Below are positions 53,074 through 62,310 of a stretch of DNA of 64,000 nt, piece by piece. Source of the stretch: Bacillota bacterium (GTDB taxonomy: Bacteria > Bacillota > Clostridia > Lachnospirales > Lachnospiraceae). The notes below the pieces were generated by a model that saw nothing but the letters and a program-made list of their open reading frames with translations, was not told where the DNA came from and made no database searches. The stretch is from NCBI GenBank assembly GCA_023411555.1, contig JAEYOQ010000007.1, positions 1 through 64,000 on the forward strand, read 5' to 3'. Within the stretch, counting starts at the first letter, position 1. Every line of letters begins with the position of its first letter. The translations under genes and the position numbers were made by a program.

Positions 53074-54630
53074 TTAATCTCTATAAGCCTTTGCTTGCTC
53101 AAACTCTGTCTGCAACTCTGCACTGGGTTCCTTCGACAATAAGGATACCACGACGATAACCAGACAAGAGCATAAAAATGCCGGTAGCAACTCGTAAATA
53201 TTCCATGCACCACCCAAGGGTCTCATAACATACTTCCAGAAGAAAACCATACTACCACCGGCTAACATTCCGCCGATGGCACCGCTTCTGGTCGTTCTCT
53301 TCCAGAACAGGGAGAACAACATAATCGGTCCGAAGGTAGCACCAAAACCAGCCCAGGCAAAGGCTACGACGGTAAAAATGACACTATCCTTATCTAGGGC
53401 AATCACAATACCTACCAAGGCGATTGCAAGCAGCACTATTCTAGAAATACTCATAACCTGCTTATCAGTAGCATTCTTCTTGAATATACCCTGATAGATG
53501 TTTTTTGATATAGCAGAGGAGGCAATCAGTAGATAGGAATCAGAGGAGCTGATGGTTGCTGCTAAGATTCCTGCCATTGCCAAGCCCGCAAGAACGGTAG
53601 GTAACAGATTGGTAGACATTGTAATGAAGATCTTCTCTGCATCCACTGCAGTCAGATGCTCTGTAGGAAATGCTGCCCGTCCGACAAGACCAATAACCAC
53701 GGCTGCAACTAAGGATATAGCGCACCATATGGTTGCAATCTGCCTAGACTTTGATATCTCACGATGAGTCCGAATTGCCATAAAGCGAAGTAATACCTGA
53801 GGCATTCCAAAGTAACCGAGTCCCCATGATAAGGTGGAGATAATGGTGATAATACCATATGCTCCCGCTTCACCAAATTGCGGTAATCCACTGGCAGACA
53901 CCTGTTGTATTCCATCCGTCATCTGAGGAGTTGCTATCCCAAAGAAATCTAAAAACCCGGGTATCTTCTTCAGATTATCTAATACTGCAGCCGGTCCGCC
54001 TGCGTAGATTACTCCGGTCGCCAATACCACTACCAGTGCTATCACCATTACAATTGCCTGCATAAAGTCAGAGGCGCTCTCTGCTAAAAAACCTCCCAGG
54101 AAGGTATATATAATTACAAATGTAGCTCCCGCAATCATTACATACTCATAAGGAACACCAAACAAGGCGTTAAATAATTTGCCTACGCTTAAAAAGCAGC
54201 TGGAAGCATAGACCGTAAAGAATACCATTATGAATAGTGCAGCGATTGTCATAATAATCTTTTTATTTTCTCTAAAACGTCGGCTGAAGAAGTCAGGAAT
54301 CGTAATCGAATCCCCTGCTATAATCGAATAGGCATGCAATCTCTTTGCTACAATCAGCCAGTTTATATAAGTCCCTGCCAATAATCCGATTGCTGTCCAA
54401 ATAGCATCACTAATACCATAGAAATAAGCCACCCCTGGAAGTCCCATCAACAACCATCCGCTCATATCAGAGGCTTCTGCACTCATGGCAGCAACCCATG
54501 GCCCTAGTGACCGCCCCCCAAGATAATAATTCTCTGAGTTCTCATTGGCACGTCTCGCAAAGAATAAGCCGATAGCGATTACGAATACCATGTATACAGC
54601 CATGACAATTAATAACTGCATGTTGTCCAT
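53074..54630 (-). CDS. putP: Sodium/proline symporter
   Basis: Sodium:solute symporter of 518 residues and about 13 TM helices. The PutP-specific start (VMAVYMVFVIAIGLFFARRANENSENYYLGGRSLGPWVAAMSAEASDMSGWLLMGLPG) and the Na+-site helix ATISSSDSYLLIASSAIS are clear. It imports proline as a nutrient or compatible solute. The ribosome site is GGAAGG. It has its own strong promoter and does not depend on the nif operon upstream. Confidence 0.93.
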   Translation of the reverse strand: MDNMQLLIVMAVYMVFVIAIGLFFARRANENSENYYLGGRSLGPWVAAMSAEASDMSGWLLMGLPGVAYFYGISDAIWTAIGLLAGTYINWLIVAKRLHAYSIIAGDSITIPDFFSRRFRENKKIIMTIAALFIMVFFTVYASSCFLSVGKLFNALFGVPYEYVMIAGATFVIIYTFLGGFLAESASDFMQAIVMVIALVVVLATGVIYAGGPAAVLDNLKKIPGFLDFFGIATPQMTDGIQQVSASGLPQFGEAGAYGIITIISTLSWGLGYFGMPQVLLRFMAIRTHREISKSRQIATIWCAISLVAAVVIGLVGRAAFPTEHLTAVDAEKIFITMSTNLLPTVLAGLAMAGILAATISSSDSYLLIASSAISKNIYQGIFKKNATDKQVMSISRIVLLAIALVGIVIALDKDSVIFTVVAFAWAGFGATFGPIMLFSLFWKRTTRSGAIGGMLAGGSMVFFWKYVMRPLGGAWNIYELLPAFLCSCLVIVVVSLLSKEPSAELQTEFEQAKAYRD

Positions 54631-54669
54631 AAATACCCTTCCTTTCCTGTTATGTATATATTTTGCATA

Positions 54670-54698
54670 ATTATACCAGATACATTTTAATTATACAA
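54670..54698 (-). promoter_or_regulatory. Promoter of putP
   Basis: TTGTAT (54698-54693), a 17-bp spacer and TATAAT (54675-54670) with an upstream TG on the minus strand. Confidence 0.72.
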
Positions 54699-54773
54699 GC
54701 TTCTATTTATGAAAACCATAATAGGATCATTAGCAATATAACAAGAGGAAAGGATCGATAAACCCATTGATAT

Positions 54774-55580
54774 CTATAGAGCTCCCTTAAGCTCTGGGTA
54801 TGTTTCATGCTCCAGCCACTTTATCTGCTTCTTCGTCATCGCAAATTGAAAAAGTGCTTCACCCGCCTTGACAAAATCATACATGTTACAGTTTCCTGTT
54901 CTTTCACCTATCCCAAATAAGGTACAATCAATATAATCGGCACCTGCTTTTGCTCCTACAATGGAGTTGGCCACTGCCATACCAAGATCGTTATGGATAT
55001 GTAACTCTATCTTAATATCTGAATAATCCTTAATCAGCTTTATGATATCCCTTGTTCTGTTTGGAGTTAATACTCCCACCGTGTCTGCGATTCGAACAGT
55101 CTCTACTCCGGCTCTTGAAAGCTCTTTAATCATACTTAGTAAGAACCCGATATCGGATCTTGAAGCATCCTCAAGTCCGACGGTCACAGCTACATTCTGT
55201 GACTTCGCTATATCAATGCATTCCAGGACACTCTTTATTACCCAACCTTTGTTTTTACGCAGCTTACTGTAAATTTGAACATAGGATACCGGTGCTCCGA
55301 TGTGAAGGATATTCGGTTTACATGATAGAGACCGTCTGACATCCTCTAGGTTCATCCGACTCCACACTGATATGTTTGCATTTTTTCTGTTATGAATGAT
55401 ACGGCGAATTCCTTCTTCCTCTTCTTCGCTTATCACAGGTACTCCGGCTTCGATCTCGTACACTCCGATTTCATCCAAAAGACCCGCAATCTTTACCTTA
55501 TCTTCGACACCAAGCGCAATCCCGGGACTCTGTTCTCCATCCCTTAGGGTGGTATCAACAATATACTTGATTTCCTTCAC
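54774..55580 (-). CDS. nifVA: Homocitrate synthase, alpha subunit (NifV-alpha)
   Basis: Makes homocitrate, the organic ligand of FeMo-cofactor, from acetyl-CoA and 2-oxoglutarate. At 268 residues it is only the catalytic TIM barrel. D9 and R13-D14 lie in VDTTLRDGEQSPG, the metal-binding HIHNDLGMA is present, and GIGERTGNCN closes the barrel. The C-terminal lid/regulatory region of normal NifV (about 380 residues) is absent and is carried by the neighbouring omega gene. The GTG at 55580 lies inside the end of nifV-omega (26-bp overlap) with GGGAGGTG upstream. Last gene of the nif operon. Confidence 0.9.
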   Translation of the reverse strand: MKEIKYIVDTTLRDGEQSPGIALGVEDKVKIAGLLDEIGVYEIEAGVPVISEEEEEGIRRIIHNRKNANISVWSRMNLEDVRRSLSCKPNILHIGAPVSYVQIYSKLRKNKGWVIKSVLECIDIAKSQNVAVTVGLEDASRSDIGFLLSMIKELSRAGVETVRIADTVGVLTPNRTRDIIKLIKDYSDIKIELHIHNDLGMAVANSIVGAKAGADYIDCTLFGIGERTGNCNMYDFVKAGEALFQFAMTKKQIKWLEHETYPELKGAL

Positions 55581-56535
55581 ATCTCATCACCTCCCTTACA
55601 AGCAGGATGAATTCCTGGTCACTTAAGCTTTTTCTGTACCTCGTACAGGTAAGTCTGACCAGATGCAATATTCGATCAACAGTGTCATCTGTTGCCATCG
55701 GCAGCTTTAGCTCCTCTAGCTTCAGCTTTACCGCCCGTATACCGGAGTGCTTTCCTATCACCAGCTCCGATTGACCACCAACACAGGAAGGAGCATATGC
55801 TTCGTAGGTCGCAGGATTTTTATATAATCCATCAGCATGAATTCCAGCCTCCACTTTAAAGATATTCTTACCTATAATCGGCTTTCGATTGGAGACGGTT
55901 ACATGAAATATACGTTCAAACAAATCAGAAAGGCGCGGTAAAACAGCAAGATTGCGATTAGGCTTATGTCGAATAGCCAGACGCAATGCCATGATCAGCT
56001 CCTCTGTTGCCGCATTATTTCTATATCCAGCAAAGCTGGCGGTTATATTGCCACCATAATCAGCGGCCCAATGAAAGGCTAAAGCCGTGGCACAGCCAAA
56101 GGTGTTCTCCGGACAAAAGTGTAGGATAGTTCCAGGAAGCTGACATTGCCATTCCTCCATATACTTTTCATAGGGATGGCAGATTAGATCATCCAGTCCC
56201 CTGATACGAAGCTCAGCACAATTCTCGAAGGCCTTTCGTTTAATCAATTCCCTGATATCATTCAGCTGAAGCTCCTGTATTACATTCTTTGCGTCGTAAG
56301 ACTGGCGGCATACATAACGATAAAAGCCAGGATTGTCATAGACCTCCTCTTCGTAATCAACATTCAAGATATATCTGCCCTGAGGTAATTCCTCCATATG
56401 CCGATATATAGAAATCGGAAGCTCTATCGCATCCACACCTATCATGAATAGAAGTTCGCAAAAGCTCTGAAGCTCCTCCTTTGGTGGCAACGGCTCCTGC
56501 AGTGCCATTAATGTATCATCGACTATCTGAAGCAT
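55555..56535 (-). CDS. nifVO: Homocitrate synthase, omega subunit (NifV-omega)
   Basis: A 326-residue partner of NifV-alpha. The C-terminal ~110 residues (NIFKVEAGIHADGLYKN, VGGQSELVIGKHSGIRAVK) are the part missing from alpha. The N-terminal ~200 residues look like a decayed barrel. VDDTLMALQEP stands where VDTTLRDGEQ is expected, so the catalytic Arg and metal-ligand Asp are Met and Ala, and the His-x-His is replaced around LHFCPEN. It probably forms a heteromer with alpha. The same two-gene form is known from C. pasteurianum. Confidence 0.87.
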   Translation of the reverse strand: MLQIVDDTLMALQEPLPPKEELQSFCELLFMIGVDAIELPISIYRHMEELPQGRYILNVDYEEEVYDNPGFYRYVCRQSYDAKNVIQELQLNDIRELIKRKAFENCAELRIRGLDDLICHPYEKYMEEWQCQLPGTILHFCPENTFGCATALAFHWAADYGGNITASFAGYRNNAATEELIMALRLAIRHKPNRNLAVLPRLSDLFERIFHVTVSNRKPIIGKNIFKVEAGIHADGLYKNPATYEAYAPSCVGGQSELVIGKHSGIRAVKLKLEELKLPMATDDTVDRILHLVRLTCTRYRKSLSDQEFILLVREVMRCEGNQVYC

Positions 56536-56581
56536 TCCTCCACCCCCATCACTCTTATCCAGGCAACCCTTTTTAGCTACT

Positions 56582-56890
56582 TTATATTCTAAGTTCTTCT
56601 ACCGGGGATCCACATAATATATGCTGTTCCACAATCCTATGAATATCCTCTTCGGTAACGGCACCATACCAAACCCCCTCGGGATATACCACCATAATCG
56701 GTCCTTGATTACAGATGCCAAAGCAGCCGGTATTGGTAATCATGACCTCACCTGATAGATTAAGATCTTCGATTTCTTCGATCAAACGTTGAACCACATC
56801 CACCGATTTTTTAGAATAGCATAGTCCCTTTTGCTGTCCATTCACCCGACAGCTGGTACAAACGAATATATTATGCTTTAGCTGCACCAT
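56582..56890 (-). CDS. [2Fe-2S] ferredoxin, C. pasteurianum nif type
   Basis: Thioredoxin-fold [2Fe-2S] ferredoxin of 102 residues with Cys at 11, 14, 24, 56 and 60, the same length and Cys numbering as the C. pasteurianum [2Fe-2S] ferredoxin known to interact with the MoFe protein. The ATG at 56890 follows AAGGAGG; a TTG at 56905 overlaps that site. It lies between nifN-B and nifV-omega, so it probably serves electron transfer or cluster assembly for nitrogenase. Confidence 0.87.
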   Translation of the reverse strand: MVQLKHNIFVCTSCRVNGQQKGLCYSKKSVDVVQRLIEEIEDLNLSGEVMITNTGCFGICNQGPIMVVYPEGVWYGAVTEEDIHRIVEQHILCGSPVEELRI

Positions 56891-56905
56891 AATAACCTCC
56901 TTCAA

Positions 56906-59557
56906 TTATTTTAGTCTAATTCCTTGCCTCAACTCACCACCAATGGTATCTCCTTTATATATTTTCCTCACTACCTCATGAATGGATGCCTCTATTCCAT
57001 CACATGCAGTAAATACAAGAATACCCTTCCTATTCAGCTCTTGCTTCGGTGAGTCCCCAATCCTCATAGCTATGACAGCATTGCAATCAGCAATTGTATC
57101 AATAACACCCTTCATCCTATCCTCACTGTTGGTACATTCCTCCTGACCAAAGCAGTATTTGTTAACTGCTCTTTTTTCCTTGAAGACGGTATTCCCGTTC
57201 TGATATTGATAGATATAGAATTCCGAAGCATGCCCAAAATGCTGATCTACCATTATCCCATTTTTGGTCACAACAGCGATCTGAAGTCTGGGCCCTGCAT
57301 AGGTTATATCTTGCGACAAGGTTGTGATTTCCTTAGTTTCATCACTGCCAAGAATACCAATTGCGTCAGCCCTACATTGCCTACAATGATACATCTGAGT
57401 CAGGGTTTCGCCACATCTCTTACGTAGCTGCCGGACCTCCTCCTCTCCAGGTGGCTCCAGCCTCTCAAACACGCTTCCCCTTACCGGTATCATAGGAAGG
57501 ATATTCGTCATTGCCGCTCCCAGCTCCTTAGCCGTCTTCACCACCTCCGGAATATGATAATCATTAATCCCCTTGAGCATAACAATGTTGATTTTACACA
57601 CCACCCCCTGAGAGATAAGAAGACGGATTCCAGCCAGCTGATTCGACAGCAATATGGCTGCAGCTGCTTCTCCCACATATCGAAGCCCCAAGTAATCCAC
57701 ATATTTATAAATTCGTGCTCCTATGACCGGATCAACCGAATTCATTGTTACTGTAACATGGGACACCCCAAGGTCAATCAGTTCCTGGGAATAATGGGGC
57801 AGCATCAGCCCATTGGTTGAGAGGCAGAAGGTAATATCCGGATCCTGCTCTCTGATCAGCTCCAGGGTCCGCCTTGTCACCTCAAAGTTGGCCAAGGCAT
57901 CTCCCGGCCCTGCAATCCCTACGACAGTCAGATTATTCATCTTCTCCTTCACCTGTAGGAATCGCATCAGGGCTTCTTCCGGCGTTAGAATACTCGACGT
58001 TACACCGGGCCTGCTTTCATTAGGGCAATCATATCTTCTAACGCAATAGTTACAGCTGATATTACATCCCGCTGCAATCGGTAGATGTATTCTGGCGTAC
58101 TTATGTGCTTTGCAATTATAGCAGGGGTGCGTCTGGGTCTTATCCTGTATCTCTGCCACGGTAATTAGTTTGTTAGCTTCTTCCTCTTTATAATATTGCT
58201 TATACAGTTGTTCCCTAAAATTCTCTTCCTCCGCATCAATAATTATGTTCGTGATCTCATCCAGCAGAGTAAGTCCACCTTCATAACCCAGCATTCGAAG
58301 ACGTTGTCCTCCAAGATGATCATGGATGGGAAAGCCTCTTCTTACCAAGCGAAGCCCTAGCTTATGGGCTAATCTTCTGCCATCAGAATTACCGATTAGT
58401 ACATTCACCTTAAGAGCTCTTGCGTACTCCTCGATGGTTCCAAAATCCGTATCCTCTAATATCTCATATCGGTCTATGGGATATCTTGTAGCCAGCTCCT
58501 TAAGCTCCTTCTCTATCTTATCCTTCCATCCGGGACACCTGGTACCGGTCGCAGTGATCACCGGTACAATTCCATTCTCTACACAAAAACGTACGGTACC
58601 ATAGGTGAAATCCGGTTCACCATATACAAGAGCGGATACCTGGCTACTATATTTATGCGCATCAATCATAGCATCCAGATAACGACTTCTCTCCTTGTCT
58701 ATATCAGAGGAAGCCTCCTGGTCTGACAACCCCGAAAGTAGTTCGATTAGTGTATTATTATCCCGAAGACTGATGGGTAGATTACAGGACCGGTAGGGCA
58801 CTCCGTAGGTCTCGTAAAGATATTGCCCTACTGAATCCGCTTCCCTCACAAAGCTCGAAAGTTCGATTGTCATCCTGGCTCCGGCCATTCTGCTTAGTTC
58901 TTCAAGGGCAGTTCCGCCCTCCGGAAGCCTTTGATATATCTGCTGGTATCCCCCGTCCAGATTCTCTGATAGGTCGGGGAGGAGAATGTAATCTATCCTA
59001 AGGATCTTCAATAAAGCCTTAAGATATCTGGTGTCGGCAGGCGAAAGCTGACTTGTTACTATATTCACCCTGTTGTGTTTTGTCACATCCATCGGTATGC
59101 TTTTTATGACACAGTGAAGAGCTTTCATAAAGCCCTCATACTGACTTCCACAATATCCGGCACTGGGTACTGGGATGATTGCTATATGCTTATACTCCGG
59201 ATACTCCAGGTAGAAATGCTCAATCATTCTTGGCACATCTTCTCCGATGGTTTCGGCCAGACAGGTGGTAGCTACCCCGATGACCTCCGGTTCATAAACC
59301 CGAATCAAATTCAAAAGCCCCTGAAGCAAATTCTTCTCCCCGCCATAGACAGTACCTTCCTCCGTAAGCGATGTGGAAGCGATATCAACCGGCTCATTAT
59401 AATGGGTCGCCATATGTCTACGTATATAAGTACTGCAGCCCTGGGAGCCATGGAGGATGGTCATAGCTTTACGAATACCATAGAAGGCCGTTACTGCCCC
59501 CATGGGCATACACATCTTGCAGGGATTCACATTCAGATTTACTAATTTCCCACTCAT
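56906..59557 (-). CDS. nifN-B: NifN-NifB fusion protein
   Basis: Bifunctional FeMo-cofactor protein of 883 residues. Residues 1 to about 435 are NifN (NPCKMCMPMGA, HGSQGCSTYIRRH, ATTCLAETIGED), the scaffold partner of NifE. A linker with C479/C482 leads to the NifB radical SAM domain with the C498-C502-C505 cluster motif (GCNISCNYC) and a C725/C728 pair. A NifX-like cofactor-binding domain follows at about 757-868. The fusion places NifB-co synthesis beside its acceptor. Its ATG directly adjoins the nifE stop codon. Confidence 0.95.
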   Translation of the reverse strand: MSGKLVNLNVNPCKMCMPMGAVTAFYGIRKAMTILHGSQGCSTYIRRHMATHYNEPVDIASTSLTEEGTVYGGEKNLLQGLLNLIRVYEPEVIGVATTCLAETIGEDVPRMIEHFYLEYPEYKHIAIIPVPSAGYCGSQYEGFMKALHCVIKSIPMDVTKHNRVNIVTSQLSPADTRYLKALLKILRIDYILLPDLSENLDGGYQQIYQRLPEGGTALEELSRMAGARMTIELSSFVREADSVGQYLYETYGVPYRSCNLPISLRDNNTLIELLSGLSDQEASSDIDKERSRYLDAMIDAHKYSSQVSALVYGEPDFTYGTVRFCVENGIVPVITATGTRCPGWKDKIEKELKELATRYPIDRYEILEDTDFGTIEEYARALKVNVLIGNSDGRRLAHKLGLRLVRRGFPIHDHLGGQRLRMLGYEGGLTLLDEITNIIIDAEEENFREQLYKQYYKEEEANKLITVAEIQDKTQTHPCYNCKAHKYARIHLPIAAGCNISCNYCVRRYDCPNESRPGVTSSILTPEEALMRFLQVKEKMNNLTVVGIAGPGDALANFEVTRRTLELIREQDPDITFCLSTNGLMLPHYSQELIDLGVSHVTVTMNSVDPVIGARIYKYVDYLGLRYVGEAAAAILLSNQLAGIRLLISQGVVCKINIVMLKGINDYHIPEVVKTAKELGAAMTNILPMIPVRGSVFERLEPPGEEEVRQLRKRCGETLTQMYHCRQCRADAIGILGSDETKEITTLSQDITYAGPRLQIAVVTKNGIMVDQHFGHASEFYIYQYQNGNTVFKEKRAVNKYCFGQEECTNSEDRMKGVIDTIADCNAVIAMRIGDSPKQELNRKGILVFTACDGIEASIHEVVRKIYKGDTIGGELRQGIRLK

Positions 59558-60904
59558 TTAGGCCCCTCCCTTCTTAAGATAATCCCATACCGGATGAAAG
59601 ATGCTCCGATATATTTCTTCTGTGAAATTTTCGACTCCATCAAAGCCACAGAGGGGGTGCTTCCTCTCATGATTATGATCACAGAAAGCCACGCCAAGCT
59701 TATAGGCTAAGGGTCTTTCCTTAACCCCACCCACTAAGATATCAGCCTTCCTCTCCCGGATGAACTTCTCAAGCTCGGCAGGATTGGTATCATCCAGAAT
59801 AATGGTCTTCTCGTTTACCAACTCCATAATCAGCTCATAATCTTCCTTCTTACCTGTCTGAGTTCCTACTACGACTGTTTCCATGCCAAGGGATGCAAAC
59901 TGCTTAATCAGGGAGATTGCCTTGAAGCCTCCTCCTACATAGATGGCGGCCCGCTTTCCCGCAAGTTTCTTACGATAACCGGAAAGGAAGCTCTCCACCC
60001 GGCTACTCTGCTTGATGCAAAAACGGACTGCCTTCCCCCTCGCTACACCATCCCCTAAGACTTCCGCAATACGTATCAAGGAATTCATCGTATCCTCTAT
60101 TCCATAAAAGCTGACTTTTATAAATGGAATTCCAAACTCCTCCTCCATCCGGTTAGCCAGATAAGTACTAGAGCCAGCACATTGGACCACATTCAGGCTT
60201 GCTGCCGGCGCCTCGATTAAGGTATTGTAGGAGGAATCTCCTGTTATTGTTGAAATTACGTTGATCCCCATCTGCTTCAGATAATCCTTAACAATCCATA
60301 GCTCACCTGCCAGATTAAAATCTCCTAATATATTAATTCCATTTACTTTCTCCGGTCTGTGAGGCGAGATTAGCTCCATAATCGCATCACAGGCAAGCTT
60401 ATAGCCTGCTGACTTATTACCTGAAAAGCCCGGAGATTTTACCGGTATAACCCGCACCTTATACTTTGCGGAAAACCTTTTACAGATTGCTTCCACATCG
60501 TCCCCGATTACTCCGACGATACAGGTAGCATACACAAAGATAAGCTTCGGATGGTGTTTCTTTATGATTTCCTCCAGTGCCTCCGATAATCTCCCTTCTC
60601 CTCCGAAAATCACATCCCTCTCTTGTAAATCCGTGGAGTAGCTGTTTCTATACAGGTCTGATCCACTGCTGAGGCTTCCTCGGATGTCCCAGGTATAGCT
60701 GGCACATCCGATGGGTCCATGCACTACATGAAATGCATCCGTGATCGGATTCAATACCACACGGGCTCCACAGTATACACAAGCCCTCTGGCTGATTGAA
60801 CCGGATACACTATTGCTGTCACATCGAATTTCTTTTCCGATACAGCCTTCCTGCTTCTGTAAAATATAAGCTCTTCGATCATCCAAAATACTGGTATCTG
60901 CCAT
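59558..60904 (-). CDS. nifE: FeMo-cofactor scaffold protein NifE
   Basis: NifD-like scaffold subunit of 448 residues that with NifN matures the cofactor. SQRACVYCGARVVLNPITDAFHVVHGPIGCASYTWDIRG near residues 39-77 and YATCIVGVIGDD carry the cluster Cys residues. GWDIRG-type rather than NifD sequence, and no NifD insertion, identify it as NifE. I chose the ATG at 60904 behind GAAAGGAAG; a GTG at 60913 is the alternative. It sits between nifK and nifN-B. Confidence 0.95.
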   Translation of the reverse strand: MADTSILDDRRAYILQKQEGCIGKEIRCDSNSVSGSISQRACVYCGARVVLNPITDAFHVVHGPIGCASYTWDIRGSLSSGSDLYRNSYSTDLQERDVIFGGEGRLSEALEEIIKKHHPKLIFVYATCIVGVIGDDVEAICKRFSAKYKVRVIPVKSPGFSGNKSAGYKLACDAIMELISPHRPEKVNGINILGDFNLAGELWIVKDYLKQMGINVISTITGDSSYNTLIEAPAASLNVVQCAGSSTYLANRMEEEFGIPFIKVSFYGIEDTMNSLIRIAEVLGDGVARGKAVRFCIKQSSRVESFLSGYRKKLAGKRAAIYVGGGFKAISLIKQFASLGMETVVVGTQTGKKEDYELIMELVNEKTIILDDTNPAELEKFIRERKADILVGGVKERPLAYKLGVAFCDHNHERKHPLCGFDGVENFTEEIYRSIFHPVWDYLKKGGA

Positions 60905-60945
60905 AGGATGCACTTCCTTTCAAATATAAGTAATTCGCAACTACC

Positions 60946-62310
60946 CTACAGAACCATCTCAAAATCCTCTTCGCAAGCATCCCGGTCCTGTCGATCCAGC
61001 AGAGCGTTGCTTATCATCTCTGCTAACCTCATACCACCCCGGTATCCTACCAAGGGCATATAAGAATGGATATAACGGTCAATGATGGGAAAGCCGGCCC
61101 TTACAAAGGGAATATCCTCTGCTCTGGCTATATACTTACCGTGGGTACCTCCAATCAGCAGATCAACTTTCTCCTCTTTGATCCACTGGTGTAATTCAAA
61201 CAAATCACCGGATGCCTTTGCCCTACAGTCACCCACTCCAAACTTCATAAAAAGCTCCTTCGCATCCTGTTCAAATACCTCTCCTGGAGTTCCTGTCACC
61301 AGATATTTTGGTACCATACCCATCTCCAGAGCAAACTCTGCCAGACCTAGTACCGTATCCGGATCCCCGAAGATTGCTACCTTTTTATTATAGGTGTAAG
61401 GGTGTATATCAATCAGAATATCTACCAACTGCCCTCTTTCTTCCTCCAGCTCGTAGGGAACCTCATTCTTTGAAAAGCTCTGTAAGGCCATAATATATTC
61501 ATCTGTTCTTCCGATACCGACGGGAAGAGGTAATAGCTTATATGGAACATTGCATTTCCTTGAAAGGGCAAGAGCCGGCGCCTCACTTGCTGACTTCCCC
61601 ATAGCCAAGGTCAGATTGGTATCTCCCAAAGCAATAATCTCCTCTATAGTCGTACCACCCTTAGGATACAATTCGAACCTGCCAGTCATAGGACTGTCCA
61701 TCACTCCGCTGGTATCCGGCAGCATGGTATAGGCTACTTGCATCGCCTCGGCTATCCTTTTTAACTCCCTCATATCTCCCGGGTTAACGAAGCCGGGAAG
61801 GAGTGTCACCTTACCATTCCGCATCTCCGTGGAAGCGGAAAGATAATTGATAAAGCTTGCTACCATATTGCTGAAGCCGCTGATATGGGATCCCTTATAG
61901 CTGGGAGTATTGGTATGAACCATATACTTTCCTTCCGGAATATCAATCCCTTGTATCAATGCATTCAGGTCATCTCCGATGGTCTCGGATAAACAGGTGG
62001 TATGGACCGCAATAATCTTTGGATTATAGATATCAAATATGTTCTTAGCCGCCGTCTTCAGATTGGTACCCCCACCAAAAACAGAGGCGCCCTCAGTAAA
62101 GGAACTGGAGGACGCCATTGCCGGATCTTTAAAGTGTCTGGTTAAGAACATTCTGTGAAATGCACAACAGCCCTGTGAACCATGGCTATGTGGCATACAT
62201 GCATGCACCCCGAGTGCTGCATACATTGCACCGACAGGCTGACAGGTCTTTGCCGGATTCACTCTCAGTGCACTGCGGTCATAGGTTTCTTTTCTTGTAT
62301 AATCTAACAT
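60946..62310 (-). CDS. nifK: Nitrogenase MoFe protein beta chain
   Basis: A 454-residue subunit. P-cluster Cys ligands are C23 (TCQPVGA), C48 (SQGCCAFHR) and C106 (HTTCLSETIGDD). It is the short clostridial form, lacking the ~50-residue N-terminal extension of proteobacterial NifK. It overlaps the end of nifD by 7 bp, supporting equal synthesis of the two chains. Confidence 0.96.
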   Translation of the reverse strand: MLDYTRKETYDRSALRVNPAKTCQPVGAMYAALGVHACMPHSHGSQGCCAFHRMFLTRHFKDPAMASSSSFTEGASVFGGGTNLKTAAKNIFDIYNPKIIAVHTTCLSETIGDDLNALIQGIDIPEGKYMVHTNTPSYKGSHISGFSNMVASFINYLSASTEMRNGKVTLLPGFVNPGDMRELKRIAEAMQVAYTMLPDTSGVMDSPMTGRFELYPKGGTTIEEIIALGDTNLTLAMGKSASEAPALALSRKCNVPYKLLPLPVGIGRTDEYIMALQSFSKNEVPYELEEERGQLVDILIDIHPYTYNKKVAIFGDPDTVLGLAEFALEMGMVPKYLVTGTPGEVFEQDAKELFMKFGVGDCRAKASGDLFELHQWIKEEKVDLLIGGTHGKYIARAEDIPFVRAGFPIIDRYIHSYMPLVGYRGGMRLAEMISNALLDRQDRDACEEDFEMVL

